From assembly GCA_041916775.1 (NCBI GenBank), contig JAYRYZ010000010.1, positions 93,961 through 157,960 of the forward strand: 64,000 nucleotides of DNA, in the 5' to 3' direction. The notes below the pieces were generated by a model that ran no database searches, was not told the DNA's origin, and saw nothing but the letters and a program-made list of their open reading frames with translations. The stretch comes from UBA2357 sp041916775 (GTDB lineage: Bacteria; Pseudomonadota; Gammaproteobacteria; Burkholderiales; Rhodocyclaceae). This document shows positions 9,125 through 18,805 of this stretch, piece by piece (position 1 is the stretch's first letter; the number at the start of each line of letters is the position of its first letter). The translations under genes were made by a program, and so were the position numbers.

Positions 9125-9584
9125 GGCGGGCCTCACCGGCGGGCAACTGCGCGATCGGCCAGATACGGTCGTACATCAGGTTGAAACCGAACGCGTAGAC
9201 CACATACACAAGCGCAAGCGCGAGATCCGCGAGCAAAGCCTCGAGCCAGCCCATGCCCGTCCAGACCATGATCACCGGCAAGGTCAGCATCAGCAGTCCC
9301 AGCTCGAAGCCCAGCGCGTGCCCTACCCGCCAGCGCAACGGCCGGCGGTCGGCGGTGCGTCCGCTCAGGCGTCCGTCCAACCAGTCGAAGGTGGTGTTGT
9401 ACGCACCGTTCCACACTGCCGCCACCGCCGACAGGATCGCGAGAAGACCCGCAGACTCCAACAAGGACACGCCACTCGCCCAGGCGAAGGGTGGCGTGAT
9501 CATCACCAGTCCGCCGATCTCGAACAGCGCAATCTGCCGACAACGGTCAGCGAAAGAACGAAGTTTGGGTTTGACCGGGTCCAC
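9114..9584 (-). CDS. PACE family efflux transporter
   Basis: A 156-residue inner-membrane protein with four predicted membrane segments arranged as two bacterial transmembrane pair repeats, as in AceI. The first repeat opens with RSFADRCRQIALFEIGGL; the second is marked by LRWRVGHALGFELG. An Asn is found in the middle of the first repeat (AVWNGAYNTTFDW). Known relatives export biocides such as chlorhexidine or short polyamines by proton exchange; the natural substrate here is not known. The GTG at 9584 gives the usual length but has no strong ribosome-binding site. The gene overlaps murB. Confidence 0.82.
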   Translation of the reverse strand: MDPVKPKLRSFADRCRQIALFEIGGLVMITPPFAWASGVSLLESAGLLAILSAVAAVWNGAYNTTFDWLDGRLSGRTADRRPLRWRVGHALGFELGLLMLTLPVIMVWTGMGWLEALLADLALALVYVVYAFGFNLMYDRIWPIAQLPAGEARHAR

Positions 9585-9829
9585 GTGCGAGCCAACGGAG
9601 TAAACAGAGTGGATAAACGGAGTAGAATTCCAGGCCCTTACCGGACGGTCAGTGCGCACACTGCAACCCTCCGGCCCGGCGCGGGAGGCGACGCCGGGAG
9701 GACTCTCAGACAGAGGCGTGCGGACCGACAGCCACGAACGCCCGGCACCACCCGACACCCCGGCGTGGCCCCAACAGCTTGCAGGCTGCGGTGACCCCGC
9801 CAGCCCATAAAACCGGACCAGACTGTACC

Positions 9830-11242
9830 ATGCTTCCTCACCTTCGTCCCATTGCCTCGCTGATGTTCGGCACCGCGCTGCTGCTGCTCGGCAATGGTCT
9901 CCTGGGTACCCTCATCGCGCTGCGTGGCAGCCTGGAGGGTTACTCCGACCAGCTCCTCGGCCTGATGGGTTCGGCCTACTTCGTCGGCTTCTTCATCGGC
10001 ACCTACGCCGTGCCCAAACTGATTCGGCGCATGGGTCACATCCGTGCCTCGAACTTCTTCTCCGCCGCCATCGCCGCGTCCATCCTCGCCCACTCGGTGT
10101 TCATCGACCCGTGGGTGTGGATGGGACTCAGGGTGATCACCGGCATCGCGCTGGTGGGTTTCTACACCGTCATCGAGAGCTGGCTCAACAGCCAGACCGC
10201 GACCGAGCGGCGCGGTCAGGTGTTTGCGTTCTACATGGTGGTGAATATGGTGGCGATCGCCGGTGCGCAACAGTTCCTGCACCTCGCACCGGCCTCGGAC
10301 CTGATCCTGTTCTCGATCGCAGCCATCATGGTCAGCCTGTCGGTGATGCCCATCGCATCCACTCGGCTGCCCCAGCCGCCGATCGCCAAGGTGCCGCGTC
10401 TGACCCTGCGCAGGATCTGGGCTGCTGCGCCGGTGGCCTTCGTCGGCGCGATCGCGTCCGGATTGACGATGGGCACCTTCTGGAGCATGGGGCCACTCTA
10501 TGCCGCCCGCCTCGGGCTGAGCGAAGCGGGAATCGCCACGCTCGTGACGACCATGATCATCGGCGGCGCCGTACTGCAATGGCCTCTCGGGCGTCTCTCC
10601 GATCGCTATGACCGCCGCTATGCGCTGGCCACCGCCTCGGGCGGCGCCGCCATCGCCGCAGTGGCGATGGCGCTGCTCGGTCATCACGAGAAGCCGCTGC
10701 TGGTGGCCGCATTCATCTACGGCGGCACCGCGTTCGCGATCTATCCCATCGTGGTTGCGCACCTCATCGACCACCTCTCGCAGGACAACATCCTCTCCGG
10801 CAATGCGGGGATCCTGCTGCTGTACGGCATCGGCGCTGTGATCGGACCGGCAAGCGCGGGCGCCCTGATGAACCTGCTGGGCGCCGCGGCGATACCAATG
10901 TTCTTTGCCGCCGTGATGACGCCGCTGACCGCCTTCGTGATCATCAAGTCGCGTCACACCCGTGATGAGATCGTCGACAGCCCTGGCCAGTTCGTACCCA
11001 TGATGCGCACGGCAGAGACCGCGCTCGAAATGGCAAGTGCGATCGCCGAACAGCAGATGCATGGGAGCCGTACGCCCCCCCAGCCTGCAGACGTCGAAGC
11101 CCAAGCCGCGCCACAACCGGGCAGCGAGTCGAACGGGGGCGACCACAGCGGCGCCGATGCCTCCGTGGCGGCGACGGAAGACAGTCGCAGTGCGGTCTCC
11201 GAGGGCAACCCGGAAGTCAACGCGAAGTCGGAGAAGCACTGA
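9830..11242 (+). CDS. MFS transporter with acidic C-terminal tail
   Basis: A 470-residue inner-membrane carrier of the major facilitator superfamily, of the YcaD-like type. About 12 membrane segments occupy the first 380 residues; the loop after helix 2 carries KLIRRMGHIR, and the middle has GRLSDRYDRR, the repeat of that motif. The last 90 or so residues form a low-complexity cytoplasmic tail rich in Pro, Ala, Glu and Ser, unusual for the family. The substrate cannot be inferred. The start is the ATG at 9830, divergent from the PACE pump across about 245 bases. Confidence 0.85.
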   Translation: MLPHLRPIASLMFGTALLLLGNGLLGTLIALRGSLEGYSDQLLGLMGSAYFVGFFIGTYAVPKLIRRMGHIRASNFFSAAIAASILAHSVFIDPWVWMGLRVITGIALVGFYTVIESWLNSQTATERRGQVFAFYMVVNMVAIAGAQQFLHLAPASDLILFSIAAIMVSLSVMPIASTRLPQPPIAKVPRLTLRRIWAAAPVAFVGAIASGLTMGTFWSMGPLYAARLGLSEAGIATLVTTMIIGGAVLQWPLGRLSDRYDRRYALATASGGAAIAAVAMALLGHHEKPLLVAAFIYGGTAFAIYPIVVAHLIDHLSQDNILSGNAGILLLYGIGAVIGPASAGALMNLLGAAAIPMFFAAVMTPLTAFVIIKSRHTRDEIVDSPGQFVPMMRTAETALEMASAIAEQQMHGSRTPPQPADVEAQAAPQPGSESNGGDHSGADASVAATEDSRSAVSEGNPEVNAKSEKH

Positions 11243-11423
11243 CCATGCTGTGCCCTGCCCTCGTACTGTCGCATGCCGGCCCGCAGGCATGCGACGGGTT
11301 GACCCGAACTTCCGCAAGCGCCGGGATTCCGGTAACGTGCGCGGAAAAGTGTTGCCATTTGCTACCGTGACGCGTGCTCACTGCTCACACGTAGGATTGG
11401 ATCCATCTCACTCAGGGAAACGA

Positions 11424-12260
11424 ATGCTCGAGCTTGACAATATCGTCAAGGCCTTTGGTGGCTTCCGTGCCGTCGACGGCTGTAGTTTCAAGGTCAACCA
11501 GGGCGAGATCCTGGGTCTCGTCGGCCCCAACGGGGCGGGAAAGACCACGCTGTTCGGCCTCATCGCCGGTGCGCTGCAGCCCACATCCGGCACCATCCGC
11601 TTTCTCGGGGAAGACGTCACGCCGCTCTACACCGACGCGCTTTTCCACAAGGGCCTGGTGCGCACCTTCCAGATTCCGCATGAGTTCCACCGCCTGACCG
11701 TGCTGGAGAACCTCATGATGGTGCCTCCGCGGCAGCCGGGCGAGAACCTTTTCTCGAACTGGCTGAACTGGTCGGGCGTGAAGAAGTGCGAGGAAGAGGT
11801 GCGCGCCAAGGCGGTCGAGACGCTCGCCTTCCTCGAACTCACCCACGTCACCGACGAGAAAGCCGGAAACCTCTCAGGTGGCCAGAAGAAGCTGCTCGAG
11901 CTCGGTCGTACCATGATGACCGACGCCAAACTGGTGCTGCTCGACGAACCCGCTGCGGGCGTGAACCGTACCCTGCTGCGCAAGCTCGAGGAGAAGATCC
12001 AGATCCTCAACCGCGAGCGCGGCTACACCTTCATCCTGATCGAGCACGACATGGAGATGATCGAGAAGCTGTGTCACCCGGTCGTCTGCATGGCCGAGGG
12101 CAAGGTGCTGATTCAGGGAGACTTTCACACCGTGCGTAGCGACCCGCGCGTGCTCGAGGCCTATCTGGGAGAGCCTGCCGGCGATGCGCGCGAGCAGGCA
12201 CAGCACGATCCGCATGTCGAGGAGGCCCGCGAAGAGGAACTCCACAAGGAGGACCTATGA
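11424..12260 (+). CDS. livG: ABC transporter ATP-binding protein, LivG type
   Basis: A 278-residue ATPase of the branched-chain amino acid type ABC family. It has Walker A GPNGAGKTT, signature LSGGQKKLLELGR, Walker B LVLLDEP and the LivG-specific AAGVN after it, and a switch His in LIEHDMEMI. About 25 residues of Glu/His-rich tail extend past the usual end. The ATG at 11424 follows CAGGGAAACGA. The stop overlaps the next start by four bases (ATGA). Together with LivF it should power uptake of branched-chain amino acids or a related amide or short acid. Confidence 0.9.
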   Translation: MLELDNIVKAFGGFRAVDGCSFKVNQGEILGLVGPNGAGKTTLFGLIAGALQPTSGTIRFLGEDVTPLYTDALFHKGLVRTFQIPHEFHRLTVLENLMMVPPRQPGENLFSNWLNWSGVKKCEEEVRAKAVETLAFLELTHVTDEKAGNLSGGQKKLLELGRTMMTDAKLVLLDEPAAGVNRTLLRKLEEKIQILNRERGYTFILIEHDMEMIEKLCHPVVCMAEGKVLIQGDFHTVRSDPRVLEAYLGEPAGDAREQAQHDPHVEEAREEELHKEDL

Positions 12261-12997
12261 GCGCAGTACAGACCCGAGCGGCCACGGCGCTGCAGGCCGT
12301 GCTCTCGATGGAAGGCGTGCGCGGAGGCTACGGCGACGCGGACATCCTGCAGGGCGTCTCGATCACCGTCGCCGAACGCGAGATCGTGGTGATCGTCGGC
12401 CCCAACGGCGCTGGCAAGTCCACTGCGATGAAGTCGGTGTTCGGCCTGCTCAACGTCCGTGGTGGCAGGATCATCTTCGACGGCGAGGACATCACCGGCT
12501 GGGCGCCGAACCGCATCGTGCGGCGCGGCATCTGCTACGTACCGCAGGTGGACAACGTGTTCCGCGAGATGACGGTGCACGAGAACTTCGAGATGGGCGG
12601 CTTTCTGCGCAAGGGCGATCTCTCGGCCGCCTTCGACCGCATCTACGGCCTCTTCCCCGACCTCAAGGCCAAGCGCCGCAACCTGGCGGGCGACCTCTCC
12701 GGCGGACAACGCCAGATGGTGGCGATGGGGCGCGCGCTGATGCTGGACCCGAAATTGCTGCTTCTCGACGAGCCGACCGCGGGCCTGTCACCGAAGTACA
12801 TGGAGCAGATCTTCCAGATCACCCGCGATGTGCGCGACAGCGGCGTGGCGATCATGCTCGTCGAACAGCACGCGAAGCAGGCGCTTGCGTTCTGCGACCG
12901 CGGCTACGTGCTGGCTACCGGCGCCAACCGCCATGAGGGCACGGGGAAGGCGCTGCTGGCCGATCGCGAGGTGGCCCAGATGTTCCTGGGTGGCTGA
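12257..12997 (+). CDS. livF: ABC transporter ATP-binding protein, LivF type
   Basis: The second ATPase of the transporter, 246 residues, with GPNGAGKST, YVPQVDNVFREMTVHEN (Q-loop), LSGGQRQMVAMGRALM, LLLDEPTAGLSP and LVEQHAKQAL. Its start overlaps the livG stop by four bases, indicating translational coupling and heterodimer formation with LivG. Substrate specificity lies in the binding protein, not here. Confidence 0.92.
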   Translation: MSAVQTRAATALQAVLSMEGVRGGYGDADILQGVSITVAEREIVVIVGPNGAGKSTAMKSVFGLLNVRGGRIIFDGEDITGWAPNRIVRRGICYVPQVDNVFREMTVHENFEMGGFLRKGDLSAAFDRIYGLFPDLKAKRRNLAGDLSGGQRQMVAMGRALMLDPKLLLLDEPTAGLSPKYMEQIFQITRDVRDSGVAIMLVEQHAKQALAFCDRGYVLATGANRHEGTGKALLADREVAQMFLGG

Positions 12998-13090
12998 CAT
13001 GCACAGGCGGCGCGCCGCGTCAGCCGAGGGGCAGCCGCAGGCAGAGCGACCTTATCAATAGCGACGGCGAAACAAGAAGAACGACAGCAC

Positions 13091-13966
13091 ATGACATTCA
13101 TCGATTTCATCAACTTCCACATCGTGCCAGGCATCGTGCTCGGTTCGATCTATGCGGTGGGCGCCATCGGCATCACAATGGTGTTCGGCATCCTGCGTTT
13201 TGCCCACCTCGCGCACGGTGACCTGGCGACGCTGGGCGCCTTTGTCGCGCTCACCGTGGTCGGCATGGTCGGCACCGGCAGCCCCTGGATTGCACTGCCG
13301 GTGGCGATGGTGGTGTGCGCTGCGGTGGCGATCGGGCTGGACAAGGTGTTCTACGATTACCTGCGCAACCGCCCCAAGATCCTCACCGTGATGGCCTCGC
13401 TGGGTGTCGCGCTGATGCTGCGCTCGGTGGTGCAGGTGGTATGGGGTGTCGATCCCACCACCTACACCCGCGGTATCGTCCGCCCGGATGAGTATTTCGG
13501 CATCCTGCTGCGCCCGCGCGAGCTCTACACCCTGTTGGCCGTCATCATCATCGTGGTGGGGCTGGAGACCTTCCTGCGCACCTCCAAGTGGGGCAAGGCG
13601 ATGCGCGCGATGTCCGACAACCCTGATCTGGCGCGGCTTTCCGGTGTGGACAACCGCAAGGTGACGATGCTCACCTGGGGCATCGTCGGTGCGCTCGCCG
13701 CGGCATCGGGTTTCCTGCTCGGGGTGAACAACGAACTCAACTCGATGATGGGCTGGCACCTGCTGCTGCCGATGTTCGCCGCGGCGATCCTGGGTGGCGT
13801 GGGCAAGGTGGAGGGCGCGCTGCTGGGCGGACTGATCGTCGGCATCGCCGAGGAAATGGCGGTGATGATCCTGCCGGGTCAATACAAGGCGGCCACGGCA
13901 TTCGTGATCCTGCTGCTGATCCTGCTGGTACGCCCGCGTGGCCTGTTGAACGGTAAGGTGCTCTGA
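13091..13966 (+). CDS. livH: Branched-chain amino acid type ABC permease, LivH
   Basis: A 291-residue inner-membrane permease with about eight hydrophobic segments. It shows the LivH features GSIYAVGAIGITMVFGILRFAHLAHG near the N-terminus and the EAA-like cytoplasmic stretch WGKAMRAMSDNPDLARLSGV that docks on the ATPases. The C-terminus has LGGVGKVEGALLGGLIVG. It follows livF after 93 bases and overlaps livM by one base (TGATG). Confidence 0.9.
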   Translation: MTFIDFINFHIVPGIVLGSIYAVGAIGITMVFGILRFAHLAHGDLATLGAFVALTVVGMVGTGSPWIALPVAMVVCAAVAIGLDKVFYDYLRNRPKILTVMASLGVALMLRSVVQVVWGVDPTTYTRGIVRPDEYFGILLRPRELYTLLAVIIIVVGLETFLRTSKWGKAMRAMSDNPDLARLSGVDNRKVTMLTWGIVGALAAASGFLLGVNNELNSMMGWHLLLPMFAAAILGGVGKVEGALLGGLIVGIAEEMAVMILPGQYKAATAFVILLLILLVRPRGLLNGKVL

Positions 13967-14907
13967 TGGAATTGATCGGTCTCGCCAACTACGGCATCTT
14001 CATTGCGATCCTGATCGGCATCTACGCGCTGCTGTCGCTCGGGCTCAACATCCAGTGGGGCTTCACCGGGCTCTTCAACGCCGGTATTGCGGGCTTCTTC
14101 GCGGTTGGGGCCTATACCTCCGCGATCCTCACCAGCCCGCATGTGGCCGGACGTGTCGGCGGCTTCGAGATGCCCATCCTCATTGGCTGGGCGGGCGCGG
14201 TGGTCGCTGCTGCGCTGATCGCCTGGCCGATCGGGAAGATCTGCCTGCGTTTCCGATCCGACTATCTGGCGATCGCGACCATCGGCATCGCCGAGATCAT
14301 CCGCCTGGTGGCGAAGTCCGAGGACTGGCTGACCGGCGGCGCGCGCGGCATAACCGGCATCCCGCGCCCATTCGGTGATCTCGAGTACGTGCAGTCACAA
14401 CTCGCCTACCTGGCGCTGGTCGTCATCGCTGTCGTGGTGGTGTATTTCCTCGTCGAGCGCCAGCTGAAGGCTCCGTGGGGCCGGATGATGCGTGCGATCC
14501 GCGACAACGAGGCTGCCGCCGCCGCGATGGGCAAGCAGGTCGAGGCTCGCCGCCTCCAGGCCTTCATCTTCGGCGCCGCGATCATGGGACTCGCCGGCGC
14601 GCTGTACGTGCATTTCAATCGCTCGATCACGCCCGACGCGATCGACCCGATGATCGCCACCTTCCTGATCTGGATCATGCTGATCCTGGGCGGCTCGGGC
14701 AACAACCGCGGCGCGATCCTAGGCGCGATCATCATCTGGCTGATCTGGTCGGTGTCGGAGATGCTCACCGACCAGCTACCCTCGGATATCGCGCTGCAGG
14801 CCAAATACATCCGCATGTTCCTGGTCGGGCTGACGCTGCAGTTGGTGCTGCGCTTCCGTCCCGAGGGGATCCTGCCGGAAGACCGCAACGTGCGGCACGG
14901 CCACTGA
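13966..14907 (+). CDS. livM: Branched-chain amino acid type ABC permease, LivM
   Basis: The partner permease, 313 residues, opening with a long hydrophobic region (LSLGLNIQWGFTGLFN) and containing FRSDYLAIATIGIAEIIRL and the docking motif WGRMMRAIRDNEAAAAAMG. The C-terminal half has GLAGALYVHFNRSITPD and ILGGSGNNRGAILGA. The start shares one base with the livH stop. It is followed after 71 bases by the binding-protein gene, completing a standard livGFHM-K block. Confidence 0.9.
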   Translation: MELIGLANYGIFIAILIGIYALLSLGLNIQWGFTGLFNAGIAGFFAVGAYTSAILTSPHVAGRVGGFEMPILIGWAGAVVAAALIAWPIGKICLRFRSDYLAIATIGIAEIIRLVAKSEDWLTGGARGITGIPRPFGDLEYVQSQLAYLALVVIAVVVVYFLVERQLKAPWGRMMRAIRDNEAAAAAMGKQVEARRLQAFIFGAAIMGLAGALYVHFNRSITPDAIDPMIATFLIWIMLILGGSGNNRGAILGAIIIWLIWSVSEMLTDQLPSDIALQAKYIRMFLVGLTLQLVLRFRPEGILPEDRNVRHGH

Positions 14908-14978
14908 GGCCGGGAACGTAAGCCAAGCAAGACGAACCAAGCCGTACCCCTGGGGTACATTCAACTGGAGGACTGAAC

Positions 14979-16187
14979 GTGAAGCGTAAGACGACTGCAG
15001 GACTGATCACCTCTCTCTTTGGTGTCGCGCTGCTGGGTGCCGCGCCGGCCCATGCGCAGAATGTGAAGATCGGCCTTCTGGACGGCATCACCGGGCCGAT
15101 CGCGGCGATGGCGCCGGCAATGCTCGAGGCCAAGAAGCTCGCGATCGCCCAGATCAACGAGCAGGGCGGCATGCTCAAGGGCGGCAAACTCGAGTTTGTC
15201 AGTGGCGACAGCGGTTGCAACGCCCAGATCGCCACAGACGCGGCCACCAAACAGGTGAACATCGAGCGCGTCGTCGGTGTGGTCGGCCCGGCCTGCTCGG
15301 GCGCAGTGCTCGCCGCGGCCAACTCTGTCACCGTCCCGGCCGGCGTGCTGATGATCACCGCATCGGGCACCTCGCCGCAAATCACCGGCGTGGCCGACAA
15401 GGACCTCGTGTTCCGCACCGTGCCGTCCGACGACTACCAGGGCCGCGCACTTGCCCGCACCGTCAAGGCCGGCGGCACCGCCAAGGTGGCAGTCGCCTAT
15501 CTCAACAACGACTACGGCAAGGGCCTTGCCGAAGCATTCAAGGCCGAGTTCGAAGCGCTGGGCGGCGCGATCGCCGGTTACTCCGGCCATGAGGAAGGCA
15601 AGGCCTCCTACCGCTCCGACCTCGCCGAGCTCGCCAAGGGCGGTGCCGACACGCTGGTGATCTTCGACTATGGTGACGGCACCGGCCTCACCATCCTGCG
15701 TCAGGCGCTGGAGAACAACTTCTTCAAGAACTATGTGGGCGCTGACGGCATGAAGTCCGACGCGGTGACCCGCGAGATCGGTGCAGACAACCTCAAGACC
15801 TTCTTCACCTCGTCCCCGGTGGGTGAAGCCTCCGCCTCGCTCGAAGCCTTCAACGCCGCATTCAAGGCGGCTGGCCAGGACCCCAACGCGATCTTCACCA
15901 CCACCTCCTACGACGCGACCTTCCTGATGGCACTGGCGATCGAGAAAGCGGGCGGCGACAAGGCGAAGCTGGCCGAATCGCTGCGCGCGGTGTCGAGCGC
16001 ACCGGGCGAACCGATCATCGCCGGCGAGTGGGCGAAGGCGAAGAAGCTCATCGCCGAAGGCAAGGACATCGACTACAAGGGCGCCTCGGGCGAGCACGAG
16101 TTCGACAAGGCAGGCGACGTACCGGGCACCTATGCCTACTTCAAGGTGAGCGGCAACACCTACGAGAAGGTCAGCGACATGAAGTGA
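14979..16187 (+). CDS. livK: Periplasmic binding protein of the LivGFHM transporter
   Basis: A 402-residue type I periplasmic binding protein with signal peptide (cleavage after AHA in APAHAQNVKIG). The mature part starts with KIGLLDGITGPIA, continues with QINEQGGMLKGG, VVGPACSGAVLAAA and FRTVPSDDYQGRALA. These fit Peripla_BP_6 receptors for branched-chain amino acids, amides or aromatic acids; the ligand is not decided. The start is GTG at 14979 preceded by CTGGAGGAC. It is the last gene of the liv block and is followed by a strong terminator. Confidence 0.88.
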   Translation: MKRKTTAGLITSLFGVALLGAAPAHAQNVKIGLLDGITGPIAAMAPAMLEAKKLAIAQINEQGGMLKGGKLEFVSGDSGCNAQIATDAATKQVNIERVVGVVGPACSGAVLAAANSVTVPAGVLMITASGTSPQITGVADKDLVFRTVPSDDYQGRALARTVKAGGTAKVAVAYLNNDYGKGLAEAFKAEFEALGGAIAGYSGHEEGKASYRSDLAELAKGGADTLVIFDYGDGTGLTILRQALENNFFKNYVGADGMKSDAVTREIGADNLKTFFTSSPVGEASASLEAFNAAFKAAGQDPNAIFTTTSYDATFLMALAIEKAGGDKAKLAESLRAVSSAPGEPIIAGEWAKAKKLIAEGKDIDYKGASGEHEFDKAGDVPGTYAYFKVSGNTYEKVSDMK

Positions 16188-16212
16188 CCGCCACCCGCGG
16201 CGCAGTCAGGTA

Positions 16213-16237
16213 CGGCCGGGCATGCCCGGCCGTTTTT
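16213..16237 (+). terminator. Intrinsic terminator of the liv block
   Basis: A perfect palindrome CGGCCGGGCATGCCCGGCCG at 16213-16232 is followed at once by five T residues. It lies 25 bases after the binding-protein stop, a textbook rho-independent terminator. The convergent spoT gene ends 92 bases further. Confidence 0.85.
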
Positions 16238-16329
16238 CCATCTGCGCACTGCGCAGAAGGGGCAGAGCCATTCACCAGCCTGAAGTACTCGCTAGCCCCG
16301 CACAGGCTGCGAGACGGGTGCGGTGGCTG

Positions 16330-18561
16330 TCAGCCGACCCGGCCGTCGCTCTTCACCCGGCCGATGCGGATGACTTCGGGCACCCGACGTACCGCGCGCA
16401 TCACCATCGCGAGATGCATGCGGTCACGCACCTGGATGGTGAGGTTGAGCGCGGTGTAGATGCCCTGCTCCTTGTCCATGGTGACGTTCTGGATGTTGCA
16501 GTCGGTGTCCGAGATCGCGCTCGCAACGCGTGCCAGCACGCCGCGCGCCTCCTTGGTGAGCACCCGCATGGTGACGTCGAACATGCGGTCGTGGCTGTAT
16601 TCCCACTCCACATCCACCCAGCGCCCGCGGTCGCCCCGCAGCTTGGCGATGGCGGTGCAGTCGTGGCAATGCACCTCCAGCCCCTTGCCCTTGCGGATGA
16701 GGCCGATGATCGGGTCGCCCGGGATGGGCTGACAGCAGTTGCCGAGCTGCACCGCAATGCCCTCGCTGCCGGAGATCAGGATCGCAGACGCCGGCTTGGG
16801 CTTGACCACATCCGGCCGGCCGGACTCCTGATCCTGCGCCTGCGACAGGCGCCGCGCCACGATCGCGGGCAGGCGCTTGCCGAGACCGATGTCGGCGAGG
16901 ATCTCCTTCTTGATCTTGACGCCGCGGTCGCGCAGGAAGCGATCCCAGGCGAAGGTGCTGACCTGGCCGAGGGTGAGGCCATACACGCGCAGCGCCTGGT
17001 TGAGCAGGCGCTCGCCGAGCGTCACGGATTCCTCGTGCTGCGCATTCTTGAGGAAGTGGCGGATCTGCGCGCGCGCCTTGCCGGTGCGCACATAGGAGAG
17101 CCACGCCGGGTTGGGGTTGGCGTGGGCGGCGGTGATGATCTCGACCTGGTCGCCGTTGCGCAGCTCGGTGCGCAGCGGCATCAGATCGTTGTTCACCCGG
17201 CAGGCGACGCAGCGGTTGCCGATGTCGGTGTGCACCGCGTAGGCGAAGTCCACCGGGGTGGAGCCCTTGGGCAGGGAGAGGATCCTGCCCTGCGGGGTGA
17301 ACACGTACACCTCGCTGGGGAAGAGATCGACCTTGACGTGCTCGAGGAACTCGGTGGCCTCGCCCGAGGTGGACTGCAGCTCCAGCAGCGATTGCAGCCA
17401 GGAGTGCGTCTTCTGCTGCAGCTCGGTGAGGGTTTTCTCGTCGTCCTTGTAGAGCCAGTGCGAGGCGACGCCGCTCTCGGCGATGTGGTGCATCTCGGCG
17501 GTGCGCACCTGGATCTCGATCGGCGTGCCGAAGGGGCCGATCAGCGTGGTGTGCAGCGACTGATAGCCGTTGGCCTTGGGCAGCGCGATGTAGTCCTTGA
17601 ACTTGCCCGGCACCGGCTTGTACATCGAGTGCAGCGCGCCGATCGCGAGGTAGCAGGTGGGGATGTCCTTGACGATCACGCGCAGGCCGTAGATGTCCAG
17701 CACCTGCGAGAAGCTCAGCCGCTTCTCGACCATCTTGCGGTAGATCGAGAACAAGTGCTTCTCGCGCCCCTGCACATCGGCGCTGATGTGCCAGACCGGC
17801 AGACGCTCCTCGACGCCCTTCAGCACCTTGCCGATGACCTCGCGGCGGTTGCCCCGCGCCGCCTTGATCGCCTTCGACAGGGCGCGGAAACGCATCGGAT
17901 ACTTGTGCTCGAAGGAGAGCTCCTGCAGCTCGCGGAAGAGGTTGTTGAGCCCCAGCCGATTGGCGATCGGGGCGTAGATCTCGAGCGTCTCGTTGGCGAT
18001 GCGACGGCGCTTGGCAGGCCGCATCGAGTCCAGCGTACGCATGTTGTGCAGCCGGTCGGCGAGCTTGATCAGGATCACCCGCAGGTCGGTGGCCATCGCC
18101 AGCAACATCTTGCGGAAGTTCTCCGCCTGCGCCTCTTCCTGGGAGCGAAACTCCATCTTGTCGAGCTTGGAGAGCCCGTCCACGAGCTCTGCCGAGGTCT
18201 TGCCGAAGCGCTCGGCGATCTCTTGCTTGGAGATGTGGGTGTCCTCCATCACGTCGTGGAGGAGAGCGGCGATCAGCGCCTGCGGATCGAGGTGCCAGTC
18301 GGCGACGATGTCGGCCACGGCGACCGGGTGCGACACGTAGGGCTCGCCGCTGATGCGGAACTGCCCTTCATGGGCGCTTGCGGAGAAGTGGTAGGCGGCC
18401 TCGATGCGGCCGACGTCCTCAGGCTTGAGGTAGGACTCGAGCTTGGCCTTCAGCCGCGCGAAGTCGAGCGCCAGGACCGGAGATGCCGGCGGAGGTGCTG
18501 CGGGATCCTGCGCAGCCGCTGGAGACGGCGAAGGGGCGGGGACGGCGCTGGTGGCTTCCAT
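16330..18561 (-). CDS. spoT: Bifunctional (p)ppGpp synthetase/hydrolase
   Basis: A 743-residue stringent-response enzyme. In order it has an HD hydrolase domain (ALLHDVMEDT intact, plus LIKLADRLHNMRTL), a synthetase domain (YGLRVIV, then FKDYIALPKANGYQSLHTT), a TGS domain (VYVFTPQGRILSLPKGSTP) and a C-terminal ACT domain. The intact HD site and the basic FKD motif of the synthetase fit a bifunctional Rel/SpoT enzyme rather than a RelA. An N-terminal extension of about 30 Ala/Pro residues is unusual. The ATG at 18561 was chosen for the GGAG ten bases upstream. It closes the gmk-rpoZ-spoT operon. Confidence 0.95.
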   Translation of the reverse strand: MEATSAVPAPSPSPAAAQDPAAPPPASPVLALDFARLKAKLESYLKPEDVGRIEAAYHFSASAHEGQFRISGEPYVSHPVAVADIVADWHLDPQALIAALLHDVMEDTHISKQEIAERFGKTSAELVDGLSKLDKMEFRSQEEAQAENFRKMLLAMATDLRVILIKLADRLHNMRTLDSMRPAKRRRIANETLEIYAPIANRLGLNNLFRELQELSFEHKYPMRFRALSKAIKAARGNRREVIGKVLKGVEERLPVWHISADVQGREKHLFSIYRKMVEKRLSFSQVLDIYGLRVIVKDIPTCYLAIGALHSMYKPVPGKFKDYIALPKANGYQSLHTTLIGPFGTPIEIQVRTAEMHHIAESGVASHWLYKDDEKTLTELQQKTHSWLQSLLELQSTSGEATEFLEHVKVDLFPSEVYVFTPQGRILSLPKGSTPVDFAYAVHTDIGNRCVACRVNNDLMPLRTELRNGDQVEIITAAHANPNPAWLSYVRTGKARAQIRHFLKNAQHEESVTLGERLLNQALRVYGLTLGQVSTFAWDRFLRDRGVKIKKEILADIGLGKRLPAIVARRLSQAQDQESGRPDVVKPKPASAILISGSEGIAVQLGNCCQPIPGDPIIGLIRKGKGLEVHCHDCTAIAKLRGDRGRWVDVEWEYSHDRMFDVTMRVLTKEARGVLARVASAISDTDCNIQNVTMDKEQGIYTALNLTIQVRDRMHLAMVMRAVRRVPEVIRIGRVKSDGRVG

Positions 18562-18586
18562 GTATGCGCTCCATCCCCGTGCCGGG

Positions 18587-18802
18587 TCAGGCCTGGCCGC
18601 GGTTGAGGATTTCCAGCCCGACCTTGCCCGCAGCGATTTCACGCAGCGCAATCACGGTGGGCTTCTCCTTGTTGTTGCGGTCGAGTTCGATCTGCGGCGA
18701 CGAACCGATGGTGATCTGACGGGCACGATAGGTGGCCGCGAGCGTCAGCTGGAAACGGTTGGGAATGCGCTGCAGACAGTCTTCGATGGTGATGCGGGCC
18801 AT
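18587..18802 (-). CDS. rpoZ: RNA polymerase omega subunit
   Basis: A 71-residue protein beginning MARITIEDCL and containing NRFQLTLAATYRARQI and KPTVIALREIAAGKVG, the conserved omega signature that clamps the beta-prime subunit. The length is slightly short compared with E. coli omega (91 residues), as is common in betaproteobacteria. It sits three bases after gmk and 25 bases before spoT, the standard operon order. Confidence 0.95.
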   Translation of the reverse strand: MARITIEDCLQRIPNRFQLTLAATYRARQITIGSSPQIELDRNNKEKPTVIALREIAAGKVGLEILNRGQA

Positions 18803-18805
18803 GGA

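Noticed and set aside
9638..11317. A 559-codon minus-strand frame opposite the MFS gene
   Set aside because: It is a His/Arg-rich shadow; the MFS protein has clear membrane segments and loop motifs.
16222..18606. A 794-codon plus-strand frame opposite spoT
   Set aside because: It has no family features; spoT is unmistakable.
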